Of a DNA stretch of 64,000 nucleotides, positions 11,034-21,697 are shown one piece after another. Both the position numbers and the translations under genes were made by a program. Where the stretch lies: assembly GCA_964016985.1 (NCBI GenBank), contig OZ024834.1, forward strand, positions 83,364,289 to 83,428,288, given 5' to 3'. The notes under the pieces were generated by a model. That model saw nothing but the letters and a program-made list of their open reading frames with translations. It made no database searches and was not told the origin of the DNA. This DNA comes from Anodontia alba (lineage: Eukaryota; Mollusca; Bivalvia; Lucinida; Lucinidae). Every line of letters begins with the position of its first letter. Within the stretch, counting starts at the first letter, position 1.

Positions 11034-11486
11034 ATGTTCAACAAATCTTTAACACTGGTTAGCACATCGGAAATGAAGATAGATAATTTTATTAATACTA
11101 TTCAAGAAAATGAGTTGTGCGTTAGTCTGGGACAATATCAGGAGATGTCCAGGTATCAGGAGATGTCAGCAAGTGGTACTGGCAATATCCATGAAGAAAA
11201 GAAGTCTTCGGAGGTAGTGAATAGCTGTAATGAATTTCCTGCTGTAAGCAGGGGGGAGGAAAGAAGATACTTTTGTCTGGAAGACATACCAAATTGCAGT
11301 GTTGGAGATGATGATGTGTTCTATCCTGGAAATGGAATGGAAGAACAACCGAGACTGACTGAAAGGCGTAGTGTTATAAAAACTGAGCAGAGAGAAAGAA
11401 ACAAAAAGGACTGTGTCATATATGCTATTCAATTTGTACTGTTCATGATCCTTGATGTTTTATTTTGTGTAGTACAGACAGGATAG
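11034..11486 (+). CDS. Hypothetical 150-aa protein with a C-terminal membrane segment
   Basis: The ORF has an acidic, Ser/Glu-rich N-terminal two thirds, with a short internal repeat (QYQEMS / RYQEMS near residues 35-46). A basic stretch (ERRSVIKTEQRERNKK) precedes a hydrophobic C-terminus of about 20 residues (CVIYAIQFVLFMILDVLF). That order of soluble domain, basic stop and terminal membrane segment is typical of tail-anchored proteins. The codon before the ATG is a stop. It may be the last exon of a gene with pieces at 10359 and 10738. I do not recognise the family, and it could be chance. Confidence 0.35.
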   Translation: MFNKSLTLVSTSEMKIDNFINTIQENELCVSLGQYQEMSRYQEMSASGTGNIHEEKKSSEVVNSCNEFPAVSRGEERRYFCLEDIPNCSVGDDDVFYPGNGMEEQPRLTERRSVIKTEQRERNKKDCVIYAIQFVLFMILDVLFCVVQTG

Positions 11487-11569
11487 CTCGCCTGAACTCG
11501 TGCTTATTGATCAAATAAAAAATTAAGATTATGACCTTAAAATCCTGATTATAGTTAATGTGTGTGTGT

Positions 11570-11611
<42 letters not shown>

Positions 11612-11864
11612 TGGGGGGGGGGGGAGGGAAGTGGGAAGGCAAGGGGAAGTGGGGGGGAAGGAGGAAGACATGGTACTGGATATAGTTATATTAGGTGAAC
11701 ATCTTCCATAGCTGCTATCTCTGTATACCAAATATAAATAGTATGATTTGAAAAGTAGCTGAGTAAATAAAAGATCTTAAGAACTTTGAGGTAAAACTTT
11801 AACATAAAATTTCTAAGTCTGTGACCTTGAAATCTTGACATTTTTCATGCCACTGCTTTATGAC
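11487..11864. repeat. G-rich tract and unassigned flank
   Basis: Positions about 11560-11660 are almost pure G, broken only by a few A, T and C. Many runs of four or more G make quadruplex formation plausible. The flanks show no gene. Confidence 0.7.
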
Positions 11865-13705
11865 CCATCCTTGGATAGAAAACCAATCATCTTGAATAAT
11901 AATGATACTTTTGTTACTGCTAATTAATTATTTCTCTTATGGAACTTTACCCAGATTCCTACGCTTGGTTTGCCTTCAATGATTGGGGCAACTGATAACT
12001 TATAATAAAATATGTAAGAAAGGGTGTGAAAAATCTTCTGTTCTTAGAGAATTATATTAGCTAAAAGTGAAGAGCAGAAATATAATCGGGGGAGTCGCCG
12101 ATTAGGTCTTGGGTCAAAAGGATGTACATTTTATGTTGGAAAATATAGAGACTAGATGTTGTGATAATAAAAATGGTACGGTCAAAGGAAATCAATAGTA
12201 AGCTGCTATGACTGATACATGGTGGTGAGTACACGACAAAGTGAATGTCCTGCTGCTGACCTAACCTTAATTAAGGAAGGCAAAGCAGAAAGCAACAGTT
12301 TGTCAGGAAACTTCTATCGAGATATTACGTTTGGTGTGAAGCACATAAATAAGAAGACAACCAGTTGCCAGGACTATATCTGTAAAATATTCTCAATATG
12401 AACACTTTGTGAACTGTTTATCCTTAATTGTAAAAGGACTTTTATTACTGACCCAAGTCGACGTTCAGGGGCCAGAACATGTACTAAAAGAAGTCATTCA
12501 GACGGAATTGTGTACAGACCAATGACAGAAAACAAAGCCTAACTGTGGACCTGTGGGTCCCTACCAAGGAAAACACCACATACTTCTGGATGGCTATCAC
12601 GAAGTCAGCACCGATGAGGAGCCGTACTGGGTGTCATTCGAACACTGTGTGGTGTCCTCTGACGGAAGTTACCTAATAAACGGATGGTACCTTGATTGAA
12701 GTATTCCTTTTGTTTCACTGTGAACACTTATTATGAATGCTCTCCAGAAAGTGAATGACGGTGAACTTATATCTACTCCAAGAAAACAGAACAATTCAAT
12801 AACATGATGCTTTATTACACTTCAGTGACTTTTCTTAAATATCAAAAAAGCTTGATGCTGAATAGGACAAAACTGCATAAAATCATGATTGATATGTTAA
12901 ATGTTGTGGTAGCTTAGTATTTATCTGCTGGTTTAGACTGACGGAAAACGGATTAGAATTGTTTATGCTGAAATTCACAGTAAGGGAGGATACATTCTAG
13001 TTTGGCTAGAGCCATGTCATTAAAACGGCATGCTTCTTTCAACACAGGGGGGTATTGTAATATATTGCAGGTTGGGAAGAGCTCACAAGATCTGAGTTTA
13101 CGGCTCCCTACCCCGATGGAGTTCACTAGGTAAAAATGGTTATTAGTTCAGTCCTTTCCATTTATTCTTTGGTATTAACTTAGACGATGTTGGTTCCGTG
13201 AAGCCTGTGTTTAGAAACCTCCATTTATCCTTCTAAGATCCTTCGATAGAAAACCAATTATCTTGGATAATATTGATTCTTTTGTTACTGCTAGTTAATT
13301 ATTTCTCTTACAGAACTTTACCCAGATTCCTACGCTTGGTTTTCCTTCAATGATTGGGTAACTGATAACTTAGAATATTAAAAAGGGGGTGTCAAAAATC
13401 TTCTGTTCTTAGAGAATTATATTAGCTAAAAGTGAAGAGCAGAAATATAATTGGGGGAGTTGCCGATTAGGTTTTGAGTCGATAGGATGTATATTTTATG
13501 TTGGAAAATATAGAGACTAGATGTTGTGATAATTAAAATGGTATGGTTAAAGCCAGATTCTTATGTTTTATATTATTAACTTGCTACATACTCATGTAGG
13601 GTGACCCGGCTACTTTACACAGTTAATACGATCATGGTACAAGAGAACCATTGACTGGCTCCTGGACTTTAGAGCATAGCGGCTAGCTATGGCAGAGACA
13701 CCATC
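11865..13705 (+). mobile_element. Eroded LTR retroelement of the same family as the 14-23 kb array
   Basis: Positions 11865-12187 match the 3' half of the LTR (GGATAGAAAACCAATCATC, AGAATTATATTAGC, GGGGGAGTCGCCG). They join directly to the 3' part of the internal region at about 12190, so gag, protease and envelope-like parts are deleted. A full but divergent LTR starts at about 13053 (TGTAATATATTGCAG) and ends near 13700. It differs much more from the three array LTRs than they do from one another, so it is older. Confidence 0.8.
12462..12700 (+). pseudogene. Divergent copy of the 3' unknown ORF
   Basis: Aligns with the 3' ORF at 21698-22030. It shares GPEHVL, GPVG.YQGK, TDEE.YW.SF, HCVVS.DG and the terminal GWYLD followed by a stop. 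One in-frame stop is seen near the middle. The family has no function I can name. Confidence 0.6.
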
Positions 13706-13800
13706 GTCCAGGCGCATGCTAAAATCCTTTCTACATTAGACCTTGCCTCAGGGTTCTGGTTTCTCAAACAAATATTGAATGTAACGCAAAATGCATGAAT
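13695..13800 (+). pseudogene. Short reverse transcriptase-like fragment
   Basis: One frame reads KILSTLDLASGFWFLKQ, which fits the early reverse transcriptase motif of Ty3/gypsy elements (STLDL.SG.W). It stops soon after. The remainder to 14341 has scattered stops and no clear motif. It may be the only trace of pol from this retroelement family, or an unrelated element. Confidence 0.45.
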
Positions 13801-14341
13801 TCTGTATATTTCCACATTGTATGGCCCAAATCAGAAATGGAAACTGTAAATAAATATTGCGCCTGCGCATTATGAACATCCACCTGAGGAGGATTCGTCT
13901 CAATGCGGTTTCACACAAGTTGTCGGCTCTCTACAACTGCTTGATTATTAATGCGTGTCAATCTCTAAATAGTTGATGGCTATGCTTCCCTCTTTAATTG
14001 CACGACGGCGGTTCAGGCCTCAGACTCAATGACGGCCTCTTCGTAAAACTTTAACCAGTGGGTTGGGGCTTGACGATATGTCTTTGGCTTGGCCCGCCGT
14101 GGTTCAACTATTGGTTTTCATTTACTCTGGCATACAGTAGAATTAGCCATGAGTACTCGTCTTTGTTTATTATAGTGATTAATTTGATTTTTATGTTTTC
14201 GCTTTGATGCATTGACTGAGTTGGGAGCTTTTATGCAAACCGAATTTTTATGTATTTCTGTATTAAGAGTAGCATCGGAACCCAGGATGAAGTTAGCTAG
14301 CTGTAAAAGTGTTTTAACCCCCCGTGGTTTGCTCTACCGAC

Positions 14342-14983
14342 TGTAATATAATGGCTGAAGCTTGTTGAGAAGGGCACTCAAGAGCGACCCACCCCGCTGG
14401 AGATTTAGTTGGTAAACATGATTACTGATTTAGTCCTTTCCATTTATGCTTTGGTATTAACTTAGAAAATATTGATTCCACGAAACCTGTGCTTGGAAAC
14501 CCCTATTTGTCTTTCTAAGACCTTTGGATAGAAAACCAATCATCTTGAATAATACTGATACTTTCGTTGCTGCTAAATAATTATTTCTCTTATGAAACTT
14601 TACCTAGATTCCTGCGCTTGGTTTTCCTGCAATGATTGGGTAACGGATAACTTACAATACAATATGTAAGAAGGGGGTGTCAGAAAATCTTCTGTTCTTA
14701 GAGAATTATATTAGCTAAAAGCAAAGAGCAGAAAGATAATCGGGGGAGTCGCCGTTTAGATCTTGGGTCGAAAGGATGTATATTTTATGTTGGAAAATAT
14801 AGACTAGATGTTGTGATAATAAAAATGGTACGGTCAGAACCAGATTCTTGTGTCTTATATTATTAACTTAACACATACATGCGTAGGGGGACTCGGCTAC
14901 CTTACACAGTTTATACGATCAAGATACGAATGAGCCAGAGACTGGCTCCTGGACTATAGGGCATAGCAGCTGGCTATGTCAGA
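14342..14983 (+). repeat. LTR 1 (5' end of array)
   Basis: Runs from TGTAATATAATGG to CTATGTCAG(A). The edge was set by comparison with the last LTR, whose 3' flank is different sequence. The LTR ends TG...AG(A) are not a perfect TG...CA pair. Confidence 0.85.
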
Positions 14984-14992
14984 ATGAACAAC

Positions 14993-15016
14993 TGGTGCCG
15001 ATGACTGGCGGATCAT
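14993..15016 (+). promoter_or_regulatory. Candidate primer binding site
   Basis: TGGTGCCGATGACTGG lies about 10 bp inside LTR 1, and the same sequence follows LTR 2. It starts with the TGG expected from a CCA-ended tRNA and partly resembles the complement of a tRNA-His 3' end, with small insertions. The spacing is slightly longer than usual. Confidence 0.45.
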
Positions 15017-15386
15017 TCTTGAATCCGAAAAAGAACTTCGGTTGAATCAGACATTTCAGCGAATTGTGGAAATAATGTTGAAATGGGGAAATATTTTGCA
15101 CTATGCCAGGAACAAACAATTATGCAGATATTCCTTGTTTACCTTGGTAAACTTTCTGTGTTCAGTATGGAGTATAAAAAAATTCATAAGCAAAAAAGAT
15201 ATCTGTGACACAAACAACAGCAATTCAGATAAGGTCACCCAGTGACAGTATAAATTAAATAATCAAAGTGTTCGGGAACTGAGTGTTCTCTAACTGGGAC
15301 AATTGCTTGGTATTGCTGTGATATAGTGGTTAAACTGGCTGTATTCTCAACCCTGGTGAGAATTGTTTACCTGTTGTCTGGGCAGT

Positions 15387-16324
15387 ATGGCGGATGTTGC
15401 CTTACAATTAACAACTTTTTTTTCATGCCATTACGGTGCAACTTGCTTCGCTCACTTCTGCTGTTCATAGCCAAGGTGTTGCGAATATTGTGCCCACATT
15501 TTCTGGAAATCCGGCCCATTTAAAAAATTGGATTAAGGCAATACAAAGATACAAGGTCTTAACCGGGGTTGATGATGACAAGCTTAAGGGTATTACGCTT
15601 CAGACAGCCCAAGGCCCCGTGGCTGATTTTGTTGCTCGTTGGATGAGAGATCATCCGAATCAAACTTGGGCAAATTTAAAAGCTGAGCTACAATCCCGCT
15701 TTGGCGAGATAACGGACTGAAGCATTGCTTTTAGTATGCTGAGACGCGTGTGTCAAGAAAAAAATGAAAGCGTACAGCTTTACGCTGAAAGGTTACTTGC
15801 AATAGTGGAAGATGCATTCCAAGGGCAGGACCATGCCGACTTGGCCGCCATTGAACGTCAGCTTGTAGGTTTTTTCATAGATGGGTTGGTCTATGATTAT
15901 CTTAAAATGAAGGTGATGCGAGAGAACCCTGACCGGTTGCAGGCCGCTGTTCACATTGCAATGAATGAGCAAAATTTGCGCCGTAAATTTAATCTGCGCA
16001 CTGGACGTGATGACCCCGTTCCAGAGATGATGGAAGAGGATCATGCTCGTCCCTCAAGGTGTCAGATTTGTAGATGCCTTGGACATGAGGCCCGGAACTG
16101 CTGCTCATTGCGCCGTGAACGCGCTGAGGCTGTCAATATGACAAGGCAATTTTTCGGCACGCCAAGACAAATTTCCAAACGCAGAGCGGTCTTCTGCTTT
16201 GACCTGTTGGTTCTGTTCTAAAATGGGTCATAAGAAGGAACACTCTGAGAAATTAAAAAAGCTTAGAAAACGTGGAACACAGGAAGCCCCTGCAAGGCTA
16301 ACTAATCCGTCGGGAAACTCGTAA
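15387..16324 (+). pseudogene. gag: gag, upstream copy, disrupted
   Basis: A retroelement capsid/nucleocapsid protein that would package element RNA. The start is set by conservation with the second copy. Visible lesions are an extra T in a T8 tract near 15416-15423 (T7 in the other copy), an in-frame TGA at 15718-15720 where the second copy has CGA, and an extra T near 16150. The first zinc knuckle (CX2CX4HX4C, about 16060-16100) remains. The second has lost its last cysteine (Cys to Ser) and is out of frame. Homologous to the copy at 19396-20332. Confidence 0.85.
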
Positions 16325-16362
16325 CCCCTCCTTTCACAAATGGGACAAGTGAACGGGAGGGC

Positions 16363-16620
16363 TTGAAACAAACATTTAGAACTTGTGATATAAACTCAAA
16401 GAACAATGCTAGCAGTGTCTTGTTGAAAATTAGCAGTCAAAAATATAGATGTTTGGTTGATACGGGAGCTGAAAGAACTCTGCTTAGTCGGCGTATCTAT
16501 AATTTTCTTTCTAACCCACCCCCATTACATCGTTCAGACATTAATTTAGAATCGGTGACAGGAAATCAACTCAAAATCAAGGACATGTGTAATAAGCCTA
16601 TTCATGAAAAATACCGATAA
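16363..16620 (+). CDS. pro: Retroelement aspartic protease, upstream copy
   Basis: An 85-codon ORF holds the catalytic triad region as LVDTGAERTL, the D-T/S-G motif of retropepsins, about 30 residues from the start. A functional enzyme acts as a dimer on the gag polyprotein. The ORF stops soon after, and the reverse transcriptase that should follow is absent. The last codons overlap the start of the envelope-like ORF at 16604. The short C-terminus suggests that the flap and final helix may be lost through the deletion. Confidence 0.75.
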   Translation: MKQTFRTCDINSKNNASSVLLKISSQKYRCLVDTGAERTLLSRRIYNFLSNPPPLHRSDINLESVTGNQLKIKDMCNKPIHEKYR

Positions 16621-17344
16621 GGTCAAACGATACTGCATACAAGAAGTATACACTAATGTCCATTTACCCCGCACTGTCAATTTAAAAGACGGAATTTATG
16701 CCGTATCGACCAAAACGTCGTTTTCCTTACGTCTTACTTGTCAAGTTCCACCCAAAACCTCGGAGTTTCAGGTCATACCTCCTTTAACTATAATCAATCT
16801 TGAAATGACCTGTTCTGCGCACAGTCAAGAGATTACTTTATTACCATATTTCACGGCGCAAACAACGATACATACGAAGGTAGAACCATTCTTTGCTGTA
16901 CTTCAAGAAACAAATTTTTCGGAAGTTATAATTTGGCAACCTTTCGTAAGCTCCCTTCCAAACTTTTCTATGGCCGAACTTCCTGATGCTTTAAAAGAAG
17001 TAGACAAAATTCCTATGCATGAATTTCTTAACCGATTAGGACCTCTCCAAAAAATTGAAATGGGCACGAAATGGCATTTTCCATTCTGGGGAAAAATTCT
17101 GACAGGTGTAGTTGTCATAATTATTTTGGTCATTTTATTTAAATTTCGGCAACAAATCGCCTCATGCTTGCGGCGGATTGGTAAACAGGAAACCTTAAAG
17201 GTAGAGGAGCCAATAGGACCCGATCGTCATGATGTTGAGGCCACCTTACCTGAAGATTTAAACCCCCAAATAGAACTCCGAACTTTTACGGGAAAGATAG
17301 GATCTATATACCCAAATGCTAGACTTGGCTTCCATGAAAAATGA
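16604..17344 (+). CDS. env: Envelope-like C-terminal protein, upstream copy
   Basis: The 246-aa ORF is probably the C-terminal part of an envelope-like protein whose N-terminus was removed by the pol deletion. It has a Cys-bearing ectodomain-like region (about residues 11-110), an amphipathic stretch (125-150), a strong membrane segment at about 163-180 and a basic, then acidic cytoplasmic tail. No signal peptide or fusion peptide is visible. The layout resembles the transmembrane half of envelope proteins in Ty3/gypsy retroelements. This is inference from topology and position, not from a profile match. Confidence 0.65.
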   Translation: MKNTDKVKRYCIQEVYTNVHLPRTVNLKDGIYAVSTKTSFSLRLTCQVPPKTSEFQVIPPLTIINLEMTCSAHSQEITLLPYFTAQTTIHTKVEPFFAVLQETNFSEVIIWQPFVSSLPNFSMAELPDALKEVDKIPMHEFLNRLGPLQKIEMGTKWHFPFWGKILTGVVVIIILVILFKFRQQIASCLRRIGKQETLKVEEPIGPDRHDVEATLPEDLNPQIELRTFTGKIGSIYPNARLGFHEK

Positions 17345-17782
17345 ACCTGGAGCTACAACCTCATCAACATAATTTTGTAACATTTAGCGCAAAAGCAATA
17401 ATGAATTTACATCATATATTGTACTGTTATGTTGTACATGTAATTGTTATACAGTGTACTAATGGAATAAATTAACATTTTCTTGGATATAGTGATGGTT
17501 CTCTTGGAGCCATAGGAAATCAATAGTAAACTTCTATGACTGATACATGGTGATGAATATTCAACAAAGTGAATGTCCTGCTGTTTACCTAACCCTAATT
17601 AAGGAAGACAAGCAGGAAGCAACAGTTCGTCAGGAAACTTCTATCGAGACAGTACATTAGATGCAAAGCATATAATTAAGAAAACAACATTTTGCCGGGA
17701 CTTTATCTGTAGAATATTCAAAACATGAATACTGTGAATTGTTTATCTTTAATATTGAAAGGACTTATATTACTGGCCCGAG
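17345..17782 (+). other. Internal 3' non-coding part, upstream unit
   Basis: AT-rich sequence between the envelope-like ORF and the 3' ORF. It is almost identical in the second unit (21329-21697), with no coding feature. Confidence 0.5.
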
Positions 17783-18023
17783 TTGATGTTCAGGGCCAGA
17801 ACATGTCCTAAACGAAATCATTCAGACAGAATCGTACACAAACGAACGACAAAAAAGAAAGGCCAACCAGGGACCTGTGGGTCTCTACCAAGGGAAGTAC
17901 CGCGGTACTTCTGGCTGGATATCTTGAAAACGGCACCGATGAGGAATGGAACTGGGCGTCGTTTGATCACTGTGTGGTGTCCTTTGATGGAGGTTGTCTA
18001 ATAGATGGATGGTACCTTGACTG
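17763..18023 (+). pseudogene. 3' unknown ORF, upstream copy, frameshifted
   Basis: Corresponds to the ORF at 21698-22030. It lacks one G in a short G run (about 17794) and has one extra base at about 17901, which break the frame. The C-terminal block with HCVVSFDGG and GWYLD is preserved in sequence. Confidence 0.6.
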
Positions 18024-18335
18024 AAGTGTGAAAACTTACGAACACTCTCCAGAATATGATTGACGGTGAACTTATTAGAACAATTCAGTAACATGGCGCA
18101 TTTTTGAACTTAGTGAATTTTCTTAAATATCTAGAACATCTAAAGTTGAATAGGATAAAAACTGTATAATTTCATGAGTGATATGTTAAATTTTGTGGTA
18201 GTTTAGTATTTATCTACTGGTTTCAGCTGATGGAAAACGGATTAGAAAATTATTGTTTAGGCCGCAATTCATAGTAAGGGAGGATATATTCTAGTTTGGC
18301 TAGTGCCATGTCATTAAAATGACATGCCTCTTTCA

Positions 18336-18349
18336 ACACAGGAGGGTAT
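18336..18349 (+). promoter_or_regulatory. Candidate polypurine tract before LTR 2
   Basis: The purine-rich ACAGGAGGG lies just upstream of the LTR start, where plus-strand DNA synthesis is normally primed. Equivalent positions before the other LTRs read ACAGTGGGG and ACAGGGGGG. Confidence 0.5.
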
Positions 18350-18991
18350 TGTAATATAACGGCTGAAGCTTGTTGAAAAGGGCACTCAAGAGCGACCAGC
18401 CCCGCTGGAGATTTAGTTGGTAAACATGATTACTGATTTATTCTTTTCCATTTATGCTTTGGTATTAACTTAGAAAATACTGGCTCCACGAAACCTGTGC
18501 TTGGAAACCCTTATTTGTCTTTCTAAGACCTTTGGATAGAAAACCAATCATCTTGAGTAATACTGATACTTTCGTTGCTGCTAAATAATTATTTCTCTTA
18601 TGAAACTTTACCTAGATTCCTGCACTTGGTTTTCCTGCAATGATTGGGTAACGGATAACTTACAATAGAATATGTAAGAAGGGGGTGTCAGAAAATCTTC
18701 TGTTCTTAGAGAATTATATTAGCTAAATGTGAAGAGCAGAAAGATAATCGGGGGAGTCGCCGTTTAGATCTTAGGTCGAAAGGATGTATATTTTATGTTG
18801 GAAAATATAGACTAGATGTTGTGATAATAAAAATGGTACGGTCAGAACCAGATTCTTGTGTCTTATATTATTAACTTACCACATACATGCGTAGGGCGAC
18901 TCGGCTACCTTACACAGTTTATACGATCACGGTACGAACGAGCCAGAGACTGGCTCCTGGACTATGGGGCATAGCGGCTGGCTATGTCAGA
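18350..18991 (+). repeat. LTR 2 (shared middle LTR)
   Basis: Serves as the 3' LTR of the first unit and the 5' LTR of the second. Only scattered differences from LTR 1 and LTR 3 are seen. Confidence 0.85.
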
Positions 18992-19395
18992 ATGAACAAC
19001 TGGTGCCGATGACTGGCGGATCATTCTCGAATCCGAAAAAGAACTTCGGTTGAATCAGACATTTCAGCGAATTGTGGAAATAATGTTGAAATGGGGAAAT
19101 ATTTTGCACTATGCCAGGAACAAACAATTATGCAGATATTCCTTGTTTACCTTGGTAAACTTTCTGTGTTCAATATGGAGTATAAAAAAATTCATAAGCA
19201 AAAAAAGATATCTGTGACACAAACAACAGCAATTCAGATCAGGACACCCAGTGACAGTATAAATTAAATAATCAAAGTGTTCGGGAACTGAGTGTTCTCT
19301 AACCGGGACAATTGCTTGGTATTGCTGTGATATTGTGGTTAAACTGGCTGTATTCTCAACCCTGGTGAGTACTGTTTACCTGTTGTCTGGGCAGT

Positions 19396-20332
19396 ATGGC
19401 GGATGTTGCCTTACAATTAACAACTTTTTTTCATGCCATTACGGTGCAACTTGCTTCGCTCAACTTCTGCTGTTCATAGCCAAGGTGTTGCGAATATTGT
19501 GCCCACATTTTCTGGAAATCCGGCCCATTTAAAAAATTGGATTTAGGCAATACAAAGATACAAGGTCTTAACCGGGGTGGATGATGACAAGCTTAAGGGT
19601 ATTACGCTTCAGACAGCCCAAGGCCCCGTGGCTGATTTTGTTGCGCGTTGGATGAGAGATCATCCGAATCAAACTTGGGCAAATTTAAAAGTTGAGCTAC
19701 AATCCCGCTTTGGCGAGATAACGGACCGAAGCATTGCTTTTAGTATGCTGAGACGCGTGCGTCAAGAAAAAAATGAAAGCGTACAGCTTTACGCTGAAAG
19801 GTTACTTGCAATAGCGGAAGATGCATTCCAAGGGCAGGACCAGGCCGACCTGGCCGCCATTGAACGTCAGCTTGTAGGTTTTTTCATAGATGGGTTGGTC
19901 TATGATTATCTTAAAATGAAGGTGATGCGAGAGAACCCTGACCGGTTGCAGGCCGCTGTTCACATTGCAATGAATGAGCAAAATTTGCGCCGTAAATTTA
20001 ATCTGAGCACTGGACGTGATGACCCCGTTCCAGAGATGATGGAAGTGGATCATGCTCGTCCCTCAAGGTGTCCGATTTGTAAACGCCTTGGACATGAGGC
20101 CCGGAACTGCCGCTCATTGCGCCGTGAACGCGCTGAGGCTGTCAATATGACAAGGCAATTTTCGGCACGCCAAGACAAATTTCCAAACGCAGAGCGGTCT
20201 TCTGCTTTGACCTGTTGGTTCTGTTCTGAAACAGGTCATAAGAAGAAGGACTGTGAGAAATTCAAAAAGCTTAGAAAACGTGGAACACAGGAAGCCCCTG
20301 CAAGGCTAACTAATCCGTCGGGAAACTCGTAA
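19396..20332 (+). pseudogene. gag: gag, downstream copy, nearly intact
   Basis: A capsid-type protein followed by two zinc knuckles, CPICKRLGHEARNC and CWFCSETGHKKKDC, both complete CCHC boxes. The long open stretch runs from 19577 to 20332 (251 aa). Upstream, an extra A at about 19462 shifts the frame and a TAG at about 19544 replaces the AAG of the other copy. The lesions differ from those of the upstream copy. The central region, with repeated Arg/Gln-rich helices, fits a gag capsid. Confidence 0.85.
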
Positions 20333-20370
20333 CCCCTCCTTTCACAAATGGGACAAGTGAATGGGAGGGC

Positions 20371-20628
20371 TTGAAACAAACATTTAGAACTTGTGATATA
20401 AACTCAAAGAACAGTGCTAGCAGTGTTTTGTTGAAAATTAGCAGTCAAAAATATAGATGTTTGGTTGATACGGGAGCTGAAAGAACTCTGTTTAGTCGGC
20501 GTATCTATAATTCTCTTTCTAACCCACCCCCATTACGTCGTTCAGACATTAATTTAGAATCGGTGACAGGAAATCAACTCAAAATCAAGGACATGTGTAA
20601 TAAGCCTATTCATGAAAAATACCGATAA
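20371..20628 (+). CDS. pro: Retroelement aspartic protease, downstream copy
   Basis: Same as the upstream copy, with a few substitutions. The LVDTGAERTL catalytic motif is intact, and reverse transcriptase sequence is again absent after it. Confidence 0.75.
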   Translation: MKQTFRTCDINSKNSASSVLLKISSQKYRCLVDTGAERTLFSRRIYNSLSNPPPLRRSDINLESVTGNQLKIKDMCNKPIHEKYR

Positions 20629-21328
20629 GGTCAAACGATACTGCATACAAGAAGTATACACTAATGTCCATTTACCCCGCGCTGTCAATTTAAAAGACGG
20701 AATTTATGCCGTATCGACCAAAACGTCGTTTTCCTTACGTCTTACTTGTCAAGTTCCACCCAAAACCTCGGAGTTTCAGGTCATACCTCCTTTAACTATA
20801 ATCAATCTTGAAATGACCTGTTCTGCGCACTGTCAAGAGATTACTTTATTACCGTATTTCACAGCGCAAACAACGATACATACGAAGGTAGAACCATTCT
20901 TTGCTGTACTTCAAGAAACAAATTTTTCGGAAGTTATAATTTGGCAACCTTTCGTAAGCTCCCTTCCAAACTTTTCTATGGCCGAACTTCCTGATGCTTT
21001 AAAAGAAGTAGACAAAATTCCTATGCATGAATTTCTTAACCGATTAGGACCTCTCCAAAAAATTGAAATGGGCACGAAATGGCATTTTCCATTCTGGGGA
21101 AAAATTCTGACAGGTGTAGTTGTCAAAATTATTTTGGTCATTTTATTTAAATTTTGGCAACAAATCGCCTCATGCTTGCGGCGGATTGGTAAACAGGAAA
21201 CCTTAAAGGTAGAGGAGCCAATAGGACCCGATCGTCATGATGTTGAGGCCACCTTACCTGAAGATTTAAACCCCCAAATAGAACTCCGAACTTTTACGGG
21301 AAAGATAGGATCTATAACCCAATGCTAG
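20612..21328 (+). CDS. env: Envelope-like C-terminal protein, downstream copy
   Basis: 238 codons, almost identical to the upstream copy through the membrane segment. The last residues differ because of small indels near 21315. The 17-base overlap with the protease ORF is the same in both units. Confidence 0.65.
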   Translation: MKNTDKVKRYCIQEVYTNVHLPRAVNLKDGIYAVSTKTSFSLRLTCQVPPKTSEFQVIPPLTIINLEMTCSAHCQEITLLPYFTAQTTIHTKVEPFFAVLQETNFSEVIIWQPFVSSLPNFSMAELPDALKEVDKIPMHEFLNRLGPLQKIEMGTKWHFPFWGKILTGVVVKIILVILFKFWQQIASCLRRIGKQETLKVEEPIGPDRHDVEATLPEDLNPQIELRTFTGKIGSITQC

Positions 21329-21697
21329 ACTTGGCTTCCATGAAAAATGAACCTGGAGCTACAACCTCATCAGCATAATTTTGTAACATTTAGCGCAAAA
21401 GCAATAATGAATTTACATCATATATTGTACTGTTATGTTGTACATGTAATTGTTATACAGAGTACTAATGGAATAAATTAACATTTTCTTGGATATAGTG
21501 ATGGTTCTCTTGGAGCCATAGGAAATCAATAGTAAACTTCTATGACTGATACATGGTGATGAATATTCAACAAAGTGAATGTCCTGCTGTTTACCTAACC
21601 CTAATTAAGGAAGACAAGCAGGAAGCAACAGTTCATCAGGAAACTTCTATCGAGACAGTACATTAGATGCAAAGCATATAATTAAGAAAACAACATT

